Below, one piece after another: positions 41,944 to 49,888 of a DNA stretch of 64,000 nucleotides (the first letter of the stretch is position 1; each line of letters starts with the position of its first letter). A program made the position numbers and the translations under genes. The notes beneath the pieces were generated by a model that searched no databases, had not been told where the DNA came from, and saw only the letters and a list, made by a program, of their open reading frames with translations. This stretch comes from Opitutaceae bacterium (GTDB taxonomy: Bacteria > Verrucomicrobiota > Verrucomicrobiia > Opitutales > Opitutaceae). The stretch spans positions 62,001 to 126,000 of the forward strand of contig JANQRT010000058.1 of NCBI GenBank assembly GCA_028284385.1. The letters are read 5' to 3'.

Positions 41944-42274
41944 ACTACGACTTTCTCTTTCAGTTGGTTTCTTCCGCCAGACTACGGCGAGGCTGATTAA
42001 CCCAGCGAAACGGAGCTTCTAGCGACCAGTTTAGCGGCCTTGAGCATTTTGCAGGAAGAACTCACATTATTGGTTTCCTCCATGAGAACGTCGGAAATGC
42101 TCTTAGGCCGAGACCGTTAAGGCGGGGTAGGAGAATGCGCTGAACGGGGAGTGGCGTAGTTTCCAGTCCGGCGATTTCCTGCGGTCGTCATTCTGGGCGA
42201 TTCTCCAGGGTCTAGGCTGGAGGTGATTGCCCAGAGAAATGGGCTAATTTATACAAAAAGTATCCAGAATTTAA
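41944..42274. other. 331-base region between the two cassettes
   Basis: No gene-like frame. Toward copy 2 it holds a stacked stem-loop (42192-42235) just after the copy 2 stop. Toward copy 1, the sequence GAAAGAG lies about ten bases before the DUF1800 start as a possible ribosome-binding site. I see no clear -35/-10 pair for copy 1, although a promoter is expected here. Confidence 0.4.
42192..42235 (-). terminator. Stacked stem-loop downstream of cassette copy 2
   Basis: Outer stem TCTGGGC (42192-42198) with GCCCAGA (42229-42235); inner stem CTCCAG (42203-42208) with CTGGAG (42217-42222); 8-base loop. On the transcript it starts about 40 bases after the stop at 42275. An upstream GCCCA (within 42241-42245 on the complementary strand) could pair with the same TGGGC, giving an alternative fold. 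There is no T tract, so termination, RNA stabilisation and processing are all possible. Confidence 0.45.
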
Positions 42275-45235
42275 CTACTCAAAAACGCGGTATACCTCAA
42301 CCAAGGCGATTCCCGTCGTACCGTCTTGACCCGTGACGAAGGCGGCGTAGCTGCCCGGAGATAACTCCAAAATCATTGCGGCGTCCTCGCTTCCGTCTTG
42401 CAATGGGAAGGCCCCTGTCGAGATGGCAGCGGCAGCAATTTCGGCAGCATTGGAATTTTCCCACCAACGCTCGTTTACGCCAAGCGTCTGACCCTGAGAG
42501 TTAATTACGGTAAGTATCGGAAATTGCATTACGCCGACAAGATCTGAACTTGGAATCGAGGGACCGACGCCTCTTACAAGTACCTTGACGGGCGTATCCC
42601 CTGTCACCACGAATCCAGGAAGCAGAATTTCTTCACCCGTTCCTACGAAGGCGCGCGAGGAAATGTTCACGAGCTGAGTCGCATTCTGATTTACTTCGTA
42701 TGCTTCAAGCATTCCAAGTCCGGTCTGGCCATTTTCGCCGCTTAAAAATACTCCATAAGTGCCTGGTTCCAGCACCAATAGCATCGCGGCATCTTGCGAA
42801 TCTGTCGGAATCGCAAAAGCTCCGGTGTCTATAGCCGCTTGAGCGATCTCGTCCTGATTGGGCAAGCCGTTCCAGCCATTATTGGATGCGATCAACTGGC
42901 CATCCTTGAACAGGTCGAGCCGTGGTTCTGTCAAAGTGGGGGCGTTCACGCCTGCCAGCGATGGGCCGATGCCGCGAATAAGTACCGTTTTCGGCTCGAT
43001 ACCATCGACTACGAAACCGGAGATTAGAATGTTGGCATCCGTTCCTACGAACGCTCGCGTTGAAATATTGACTAATCGGCTATCGATCACGAGCACATCT
43101 ACCACGGCGCTTTTAACTTCGCCGAAGCTGGTGGATGCGATCACGTAGTACTTTCCGTCATCTTCGCTTCCTGCGTTATTGATGGTCAGAACGCTGGTTT
43201 GAGCCCCGGCCAAGAGCGTTTCGTCCTTAAACCATTGGTAGGAGACGTTGCTCGATGCAATCGCTCTCGCTGTCAGGACGACTTGTCCTCCCGTGCTTAC
43301 GATATCGCCCAAAGGCTCCTCCATGAAAACGGGAACTTCTGGCAATGGCAAAATGGATACACTAGCGGTTGCGCTTTGAGTCGAGCCAATCTCCGAAGTC
43401 GCCACTACGTGGTAATCTCCCGCAGTCTCCTCGGTCGGGTTTGAAAATAGAAGCGTTGCACTCGTTTCGCCATCTAATGGTTCTCCGTCCTTATACCATT
43501 GATACGTTACGGTTAAATTACTGCTCGTCGTGGCCGACAGTGAAAGGGACTCCCCATTATAGGTTGTTGAACTTTCTGGTTGAGCAGTGAAAACCGGTGG
43601 TCCGGCTTCTTCAATTTGCGAAATCACGATTGCCGAGGAATCGTTTGAAAATCCTAGTTTGAGCGCTAGTTGACCGCTCGCGTTAAATCCGCCAATGGCG
43701 CTCGTTTTTACGGTGCCTACGGCGTTGGACCGCAATTGAAGCGTATCTCCTTCCCGAACTACAAGACCGAGAATCCCGTTTATGTCTGTCGCCCAAACAC
43801 CTGTGTCGGTTGTATTGCTGATGATTTCGCCTTCCCCATCGAGTGTGGCGGAAAAGGCGATTTGCCCCGCGGCATTAATTGTTGGCGAACTGAAGGATTT
43901 GAATGCTACCTTCTGAGCGGTCCCGGGAGCCTGGTCTCCGGTCTGGGCGATCAAAGTCCAAATTCCTGAAGCGGATCGTTTGAGAATGGCGAAGGAGTCG
44001 CCATCGCTTCCATCTGGATCAAGCTTGGCGAGAAAGGCTACATCTCCTGCGGCGTTGATGGTGGGATCGTAGATAGCATTGAGATCCACTGATTGGCCTG
44101 ATGCGCTGAGAGTTTCGGACGTCGTCGCCAAAGATTGATTACCTTCGGTCGTTAGCTGATAGATTCCTTCGCTTTCGTTTTCATCTACGAGGCCTGCCCA
44201 GGCTACGACGGTTCCATTCGCGGCAACAGCTGGCTTACCAAAGGAGGCGAAAGCCAGGCTCGATCCAGGAGCTATGTCTCCCTTCTGAGCCAGCAGGGTG
44301 GCGCCGCTTTGAATATCCGTTTTCCATATGCCTTGATCATTGGTGGCATCGATGCCCTCTTCATGCTGGATAGTAGCAAGCAAGGCTCCTGTATTCGAAT
44401 CGGCCATTACAAAGGCTTGCGACTCTTCTAGAGCGATCGAGCTGCCAGGAAGATCCACTCCCCACAACGAAATCAAGCGCATGGTGGGCAGGCCGTCTGT
44501 TTCAGGAGCAGGGTCTTCGCTGAGCCAGACACCAGGAGCCGTATCAGCTGTAAACGCGGTTCCCATGAAGGCGAAGCCGCCGGAAGTCGCTATCGGGTTG
44601 CCCATAAAAATATAGTTGTTTCCAGTGGTCCCGTCATAATCGACGATAGCGTCGTCGTTCTCCGCGACTCTTAAATCCAGATTCGCTACATTTGCCTGAT
44701 CAAGTTGCGCCGTCCAGATCCCTTCGCCAATACGCTGCGTCGACGAACGTCTCAGAATGCCGCGAAAGACGATTCTTCCATCTTCATCTAAACGCGGGCC
44801 GAGGAAGTAGTCGAACAATCCGTTGCTTTCGGACAGGGGAGCGAGCTCATTTTCCTGAACCGTAATATGAAGCGTATCGTCTTTATTTACTAAGGTGATG
44901 TGTTGATCGACTGGGTCGGAGGTGCGTCCGGACATGGGAGCGAGGCCGTCTTCCTGAGCCATGAGATGAAGCGTACCGTCTCTATTTAAGATGATGCTCT
45001 CGAACTGGTCGGAATTTCCATTTTCGAGAGCATCCAGATTCGCTCCGAAGGCGACATCGCCTGCATCGTTGATGGTCGGAAGCGAAAAGCTCTCGATGGT
45101 GTAAACACCGTCCGGACCGATCTTGTCCTCAGAAAGCGAGACGGCGGTAATCGTGTTGGCGAAGACGCTAGCGCTTAGCCAAGTGGTAGCGGCTATCAAG
45201 CCTGCCCATCTGAAATCGTTAGCTAGCGGCTTCAT
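42275..45235 (-). CDS. Large secreted NxxGxxAF-repeat, Ig-like protein with two C-terminal modules (cassette copy 2)
   Basis: 986 residues from ATG 45235. The frame continues 106 codons upstream, but that part lies inside the DUF1501 gene and is basic and low in coding character; the ATG at 45235 begins a signal peptide (MKPLANDFRWAGLIAATTWL, then SASVFA). The start overlaps the DUF1501 stop as ATGA, so translation is probably coupled. The order matches copy 1: NxxGxxAF-type repeats (AFGANLDALENG, AAGDVAFLAKL, AAGQIAFSATL), two Ig-like domains (YQWYKDG, YQWFKDE) and two modules (721-854 and 855-986). A 33-residue tandem duplication near residue 95-160 is absent from copy 1. Confidence 0.85.
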   Translation of the reverse strand: MKPLANDFRWAGLIAATTWLSASVFANTITAVSLSEDKIGPDGVYTIESFSLPTINDAGDVAFGANLDALENGNSDQFESIILNRDGTLHLMAQEDGLAPMSGRTSDPVDQHITLVNKDDTLHITVQENELAPLSESNGLFDYFLGPRLDEDGRIVFRGILRRSSTQRIGEGIWTAQLDQANVANLDLRVAENDDAIVDYDGTTGNNYIFMGNPIATSGGFAFMGTAFTADTAPGVWLSEDPAPETDGLPTMRLISLWGVDLPGSSIALEESQAFVMADSNTGALLATIQHEEGIDATNDQGIWKTDIQSGATLLAQKGDIAPGSSLAFASFGKPAVAANGTVVAWAGLVDENESEGIYQLTTEGNQSLATTSETLSASGQSVDLNAIYDPTINAAGDVAFLAKLDPDGSDGDSFAILKRSASGIWTLIAQTGDQAPGTAQKVAFKSFSSPTINAAGQIAFSATLDGEGEIISNTTDTGVWATDINGILGLVVREGDTLQLRSNAVGTVKTSAIGGFNASGQLALKLGFSNDSSAIVISQIEEAGPPVFTAQPESSTTYNGESLSLSATTSSNLTVTYQWYKDGEPLDGETSATLLFSNPTEETAGDYHVVATSEIGSTQSATASVSILPLPEVPVFMEEPLGDIVSTGGQVVLTARAIASSNVSYQWFKDETLLAGAQTSVLTINNAGSEDDGKYYVIASTSFGEVKSAVVDVLVIDSRLVNISTRAFVGTDANILISGFVVDGIEPKTVLIRGIGPSLAGVNAPTLTEPRLDLFKDGQLIASNNGWNGLPNQDEIAQAAIDTGAFAIPTDSQDAAMLLVLEPGTYGVFLSGENGQTGLGMLEAYEVNQNATQLVNISSRAFVGTGEEILLPGFVVTGDTPVKVLVRGVGPSIPSSDLVGVMQFPILTVINSQGQTLGVNERWWENSNAAEIAAAAISTGAFPLQDGSEDAAMILELSPGSYAAFVTGQDGTTGIALVEVYRVFE
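42278..43075 (-). repeat. Two tandem copies of the ~135-residue C-terminal module (cassette copy 2 protein)
   Basis: Copy 1 is 42674-43075 (134 codons) and copy 2 is 42278-42673 (132 codons). Both start LVNIS-[TS]-RAFVGT, contain a [TK]-V-L-[IV]-RG-[IV]-GPS strand and end G-[LI]-[GA]-[ML]-[LV]-E-[AV]-Y. The second copies of the two cassette proteins are more like each other than like their own first copies, so the doubling predates the cassette duplication. Confidence 0.88.
44831..45028 (-). repeat. Imperfect 99-base (33-codon) tandem duplication inside the copy 2 secreted protein
   Basis: Two units begin at 44831 and 44930 on the plus strand (ggacaggggagcgag versus ggacatgggagcgag) and stay similar for about 75 bases. 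In the protein this doubles a stretch running D-G-T-L-H-L-x-A-Q-E-D-G-L-A-P. The copy 1 protein has a single unit at the same place. It keeps the reading frame. Confidence 0.75.
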
Positions 45236-46596
45236 ACGAACGGAATGGGTTGAAATTCTTCTGGGCTGGGTTGCAGCGGAAAGATGTCGTCCATAGCGGA
45301 AGCGGGAACCTGCATCCAGTTTTCCAGTACAGAGCGGTAAACCGTTCGGAAATCCACATTGTGGTCCATGCTGTGGCGTTTTACGCGGGCTTGTTCGGAC
45401 AGGTCGGGATACTTGCCGAAGAACTGGCCTCCCTTGACTTGCCCGCCCATCATGAACATGGACTCGGCCGCTCCGTGGTCGGTGCCTCCGCTTCCATTCT
45501 GGATGACCTTTCGGCCAAACTCGCTGAAGGTCATGATCAGCACGCGATCCCACTTGCCTTGCAGCTTCATCTCTTCGGCGAAAGCCCCGAGGGCTCCATT
45601 CAAGTCCCGGAGTAGCGTAAAGTGCCTGCCCGTGAGCGGATTGTTGTTGAGGATCTGGTTGTTATGGGTGTCGTAGCCGCCTTGGTGGGCGTAGAAAATC
45701 GATGTTTGCACATTGCCTTTGATGAGCTGGGCGATGAGTTGCAAATCCCGGGCTAAGCGACTCGTTGGCCAGTCCTGGTAGAGCAAGTCGCCTCCATCCA
45801 GATTGGCTTGGCGAACATTGGCTGTGCTGATCATGGCATTGTGAGCCGCTCGCTGCACGTAGGCAAGGGACTCGTTTGACGTATCGATGCCGCTATCGCT
45901 AGGATGATCGAGCCCGATCAGCTTTCTGAAGAGATCCTCAAGAGGAACTTCTCGACCTGGTGTCGTCAAGTCTTTCCAGGCAAAGGCCTCCGGGTTGTTG
46001 AAAGTGACGCTCGGGCTGAGTCCCGCCGAACTTTTCAGCGCGAGGGTTGGCCGATTGGCCAGCTCGATGGCTTGAGTGGCTTCGCAGCCATTGCATTGAC
46101 TGTCGAAGTAGCGGCCTACCCAACCCGACTTGGCTACGCTATTGGGTTCGGCCGAGTGCCAGAAGTCGAATGAGGTGAAATGCGATAGGTTCGGATTCGG
46201 ATACCCGACGCCATTGACGATGGCCATGTCTCCTGAATTCCATAAGCCCTGAAATGCGGTTAAATTCGGATGCAAAGCTAGATCTTCCGTGCCTCCTTGA
46301 ATGTTGGGCCCGGCTCCTATCGGCAAAACGCCTTCCGCCTCGCCCAGCTTGAGGGTGGGCCTGGCTCCTGTATAGATCGAATTGGAAAAAGGGATCACTG
46401 TATTCAGCGCGTCATTACCGCCACCCAGTTCCATGATGAGTAGAATGGGGCCTTCCTCGCCTTGAGGGGGAAGGGTTTGGGCTCGGGCGTCTAAGTCGAA
46501 TAGCGTCTGCTGCAGAAAGGCTGGCAGGGTGAAGGTGGTGGCCGCCCCCCAAGCCGATTTTTTAATGAAGTCTCTGCGTGAAAAATTCGTATTCAT
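45232..46596 (-). CDS. DUF1501 protein, Tat-exported (cassette copy 2)
   Basis: 454 residues, close paralogue of the copy 1 DUF1501 protein along its whole length. Tat signal SRRDFIKK near the N terminus, then MELGGGNDALNT, GVGYPNPNLSHFTSFDFWHSA, EFGR and GTDHG (371-375). The last four bases (TGA with the next ATG) overlap the start of the large secreted-protein gene, whereas in copy 1 these genes are 64 bases apart. It follows its DUF1800 partner after 30 bases. Confidence 0.9.
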   Translation of the reverse strand: MNTNFSRRDFIKKSAWGAATTFTLPAFLQQTLFDLDARAQTLPPQGEEGPILLIMELGGGNDALNTVIPFSNSIYTGARPTLKLGEAEGVLPIGAGPNIQGGTEDLALHPNLTAFQGLWNSGDMAIVNGVGYPNPNLSHFTSFDFWHSAEPNSVAKSGWVGRYFDSQCNGCEATQAIELANRPTLALKSSAGLSPSVTFNNPEAFAWKDLTTPGREVPLEDLFRKLIGLDHPSDSGIDTSNESLAYVQRAAHNAMISTANVRQANLDGGDLLYQDWPTSRLARDLQLIAQLIKGNVQTSIFYAHQGGYDTHNNQILNNNPLTGRHFTLLRDLNGALGAFAEEMKLQGKWDRVLIMTFSEFGRKVIQNGSGGTDHGAAESMFMMGGQVKGGQFFGKYPDLSEQARVKRHSMDHNVDFRTVYRSVLENWMQVPASAMDDIFPLQPSPEEFQPIPFV

Positions 46597-46626
46597 TTTC
46601 TTATGCTATCTCTTTCGGGGTTCGGC

Positions 46627-48168
46627 TTATTGCATCTGGTATTCAGGCAGAGCCATGATGAGCCGAATCATTTCCTTAATCGCTTCGACTTCGCTTATCT
46701 TTTCGGCGATGTGCACATAGCGGTCGTAGAGGGTTCGCACTTGGCTTTTACGCAGAGGGATGAGTGGAAGAAAACGCTCGTTGAGCTTTTCAATGAGCAG
46801 AGGGAAATTCTCAGCCGATCTCAGTTCGACGGGAGCGATGGCGTCCCAATCAAGGTCTGGATTTTGCGCGATCTCCAGGATGGCGCCGCCGCTCAAGAAT
46901 TCGCCGTTCTTATGGCTCCATATGCTAGCCATGTTCATGCGGAACACCATGGGTCCTGCTGCCAGCCAGGTATTTCCATCGCCTTCCGGCTCCGGCCAGC
47001 CAGCGATGTTGGGAGGAAAATGCACGTTGTAGCCTAGCTGATCGTTGATCGCTTCCAGCGAGCGTTCGAGCGGAACGGCAGCGTTCACTTGGGAAAGTAT
47101 CGCCAACTGCAGATCTGCGGCGTCTTTGATTTGCTTAGCCACGACGCTATCGTCGTAGAATTCCTCGCTTAGGAAAATATCGCGAAGCAGAGGGCGGATC
47201 TCGTAGTCGTAGGTGTCGCGAAAACGCAGGGCTAGCTCTTGGAGGAGGGCTTCTTCCGGATCGGGCGAGACGAAGTAGCGCCAGAGCTTCCAGCACAAGT
47301 GGCTGGCGCATTGGATGTTCGCGAAAATCACTTCCATAACATCATCGCCATTGATGATGTCGTTGCCTTGAGGCGTTTTGTCGAAGCCAAGTATAGACTT
47401 TGGACTGGTGTCCTGTTGGTTTGGGTTTTGGTAGGACGAAGCAGGGGGCAAGCCTTCCGGAGCGAATGTGGAAGGGTTTCGGACGGGGGCATTCGGGTGG
47501 GGAGACTGGTAATTGTAAAGTTTTCTCCCAGTAAAGGCTTCCGCAGCTGCTCCTACATCGTCTTCCGTATAGCCGCCGTCTACTCCCATCGTGAATAGCT
47601 CCAGCAGCTCGCGCCCGAAGTTTTCGTTAATGTTGTTGGCCGTGCTTTGGTATAGATCCAGGGTGCGAATCATGGCTTCGGACCAAGAGACATCGTTTAC
47701 GAGGGTCTTGAGGCTCCCGTAGCGACCCGTTTGATCTACATCGCCAGCTGCGTGCTTCCGGAGATTTTCCCAGAAGCGGAAGAAATACATGTGGCGCGTA
47801 TATTGATTGCTGGTCGCCGAATCGACGGCGAAGTGGTCCACAAAAAACTTAGTAAGTTTCCCTGCAAGCGGTTGGCCTTCCCTTAAAAACGTAAAGTACC
47901 AACTGGCAAACGAGCGTCTCCGATTGCCTTGTCCGCCCCAGAGATCTCCATTCGGATCAGTTTCGCTTAGAGCCCAGTCCGGCCATGGGTGGTTTTCCCA
48001 GGTTTCGGTTGTGGCTACTAGCGAGTCAACAGCTGCTGCAATACCCTGGTCTCTGCCAAGCTCATACAGAGCTTGTCGTTCTTCTGGGGTGCCTCCAAAG
48101 CCAGCTCTGTTTAGTAGATGGGTTGCGAGCCTTGGCGACCACTTATCTTGCGACAATGGAGATAACAT
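46627..48168 (-). CDS. DUF1800 protein (cassette copy 2)
   Basis: 513 residues, paralogue of the copy 1 protein with the same landmarks: HLLNRAGFGGTPEERQALYELGRDQGI near the start, ENFGRELLELFTMGVDGGYTEDDVGAAAEAFTGRKLY in the middle, PNIAGWPEP near the end, and the identical C terminus ALPEYQMQ. Helical, no obvious signal peptide. First gene of cassette copy 2; the 235 bases upstream also serve the divergent MBOAT gene. Confidence 0.9.
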   Translation of the reverse strand: MLSPLSQDKWSPRLATHLLNRAGFGGTPEERQALYELGRDQGIAAAVDSLVATTETWENHPWPDWALSETDPNGDLWGGQGNRRRSFASWYFTFLREGQPLAGKLTKFFVDHFAVDSATSNQYTRHMYFFRFWENLRKHAAGDVDQTGRYGSLKTLVNDVSWSEAMIRTLDLYQSTANNINENFGRELLELFTMGVDGGYTEDDVGAAAEAFTGRKLYNYQSPHPNAPVRNPSTFAPEGLPPASSYQNPNQQDTSPKSILGFDKTPQGNDIINGDDVMEVIFANIQCASHLCWKLWRYFVSPDPEEALLQELALRFRDTYDYEIRPLLRDIFLSEEFYDDSVVAKQIKDAADLQLAILSQVNAAVPLERSLEAINDQLGYNVHFPPNIAGWPEPEGDGNTWLAAGPMVFRMNMASIWSHKNGEFLSGGAILEIAQNPDLDWDAIAPVELRSAENFPLLIEKLNERFLPLIPLRKSQVRTLYDRYVHIAEKISEVEAIKEMIRLIMALPEYQMQ

Positions 48169-48403
48169 AATTTTAAGGGTTAAATCTGATTTTGAGCCGC
48201 CGTGTAGGGAGAAACGAGATTTCGACTGGGATAGTTACAATATACGCTCTGTCTAAGGTACACCCTTTCCTATTTTCGGTTCCAAATCAACTCTTCTAAA
48301 GGCCTTTCGAGATTTTGCCGCCCGCTTGATTCCGCCCCGAGGATTTCCCATATTCTGGAGCTCGTATCGCCCAACATCATCTTGAGATCCTCTAGGTAAG
48401 CGA
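48169..48403. other. 235-base divergent control region between cassette copy 2 and the MBOAT gene
   Basis: Both flanking genes read away from this gap, so it should hold two promoters. On the minus strand an A+T-rich patch (TATATTGTAAC, around 48233-48245) could be a -10 region for the cassette. AGGT about six bases before the TTG at 48404 is a possible ribosome-binding site for the MBOAT gene. No palindromic operator stands out. Confidence 0.4.
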
Positions 48404-49885
48404 TTGACCCGAAAAATGCCGCGCTTTTGGATAGGATTTCATATTCTATCTGTCTTCGTGGTTTTTTCGTCCCCAATATTCTTATACGTTTTTCTTCCGA
48501 TCGTTCTCGTCGGCTACTTTCTACTGAAGGGAAAATGGAGAAACGTCTTTCTAGTCTTTTCTAGTCTGTTTTTCTATGCTTGGGGAGAAGCGCTTTACGT
48601 TTTGGTTATGATTGGTTCGCTGATCTATAACTATATCTTTGGACGACTGATCGACACATCGGAAAAGTCGCGGAAACTTTTTTTTCTTTCAATCGGCATT
48701 CTCGGCAATCTGGCTCTGCTTGGATACTTCAAATACCTGGAATTCTTTCTGCAAAGCGTACTGCGATTAGAAGCTCCAGCTGGGGACCAGAGCATCCACC
48801 TTCCCTTGGGGATCTCGTTCTTCACTTTTCAGGCTCTATCGTATTTGATTGATACTTACAGGAACGAGACTCCTGCTCAGCGAAATTTTCTGCAATGCGC
48901 TCTCTACATCTCCCTGTTCCCCCAGTTGATTGCCGGACCCATTGTCCGTTACAAAAATATAGCCTCTCAGCTAGCCTCTCGCGCGATCACTCTCGATAGC
49001 TTCGCCTCCGGTATCGAGTTTTTCATTATCGGCTTCGCGAAGAAGCTCATCTTGGCAAACCCATTAGGCGAAGTCGCTGATGCCGTTTTCGCTTTGAGTG
49101 GAGAGGATTTAACTACAACCGCCGCTTGGATTGGGATACTTTGCTATTCGCTGCAAATCTATTTCGACTTTTCCGGCTATTCCGACATGGCTCGCGGCCT
49201 TGGGCGCCTATTTGGTTTCGATTTTCCTATAAACTTTTGTTTCCCGTATGCGGCATCAAGCTTCCGGGATTTTTGGAGGAGATGGCACATTACCCTTTCG
49301 TCTTGGTTTAAAGACTACGTCTATATTCCTCTTGGCGGAAATCGATGTTCTCCTTGGCGGCGTAGCGCTAATCTTTGGATCGTGTTCGTTCTTTGCGGCC
49401 TTTGGCATGGAGCCAGTTGGAATTTTCTTCTTTGGGGGATTCTCCATGGCGGTCTTATTGTATCTGAAAAATGGATTTCAGATGTTCGGGCGAATTGGCT
49501 TTGGCAGCCGATTCGGATCATATCCGTCCATTTGATGGTAGTCTTAGCCTGGGTTCTTTTTAGAGCTGAAACGTTATCTGGAGCTGTAGTCTTCTATCAA
49601 GAGATGTTTTCACTCTCTGATAGCAATGAAGCCACTCACAAAAATGTCGTTCGCCTTCTGGACGCGAAATTCTGGACGCTCTTCACTCTAGGTTTCGTAT
49701 TGGCCTTTAACGGGCATGGATGGATTGCGGAACGGTTTTCGAAATCCAAGAGATTCGCGACATTCGTTTCTGAAGGAGCAATCGGCTTTGCTCTTCGCTA
49801 CGTTTTCTTTTTCACCATCTTCGCTTTGGCCATTATGCAAATGGCTGCAAATCAACATAACCCTTTTATCTATTTCCGATTCTAA
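48404..49885 (+). CDS. MBOAT-family O-acyltransferase (AlgI-like)
   Basis: 493 residues from TTG 48404, chosen for the AGGT upstream. ATG 48416 or GTG 48458 are alternatives, and the family usually starts near the FSSPIFLYVFLP stretch, which favours the last. About 10-12 membrane helices. MBOAT landmarks: QLIAGPIVRY, SGYSDMARGLGRLFGF, FWRRWHITLSSWFKDYVYIPLGG and the catalytic His in CGLWHGASWNF. AlgI-type proteins move acetyl groups across the inner membrane for O-acetylation of exported polysaccharides such as alginate or cellulose. The next gene, 3 bases on, is the AlgJ-like partner. Confidence 0.93.
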   Translation: MTRKMPRFWIGFHILSVFVVFSSPIFLYVFLPIVLVGYFLLKGKWRNVFLVFSSLFFYAWGEALYVLVMIGSLIYNYIFGRLIDTSEKSRKLFFLSIGILGNLALLGYFKYLEFFLQSVLRLEAPAGDQSIHLPLGISFFTFQALSYLIDTYRNETPAQRNFLQCALYISLFPQLIAGPIVRYKNIASQLASRAITLDSFASGIEFFIIGFAKKLILANPLGEVADAVFALSGEDLTTTAAWIGILCYSLQIYFDFSGYSDMARGLGRLFGFDFPINFCFPYAASSFRDFWRRWHITLSSWFKDYVYIPLGGNRCSPWRRSANLWIVFVLCGLWHGASWNFLLWGILHGGLIVSEKWISDVRANWLWQPIRIISVHLMVVLAWVLFRAETLSGAVVFYQEMFSLSDSNEATHKNVVRLLDAKFWTLFTLGFVLAFNGHGWIAERFSKSKRFATFVSEGAIGFALRYVFFFTIFALAIMQMAANQHNPFIYFRF

Positions 49886-49888
49886 ACG

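Noticed and set aside
45236..45553. N-terminal extension of the copy 2 secreted protein
   Set aside because: It lies wholly inside the DUF1501 gene in another frame, is Arg/His/Pro-rich, and the signal peptide starts at 45235.
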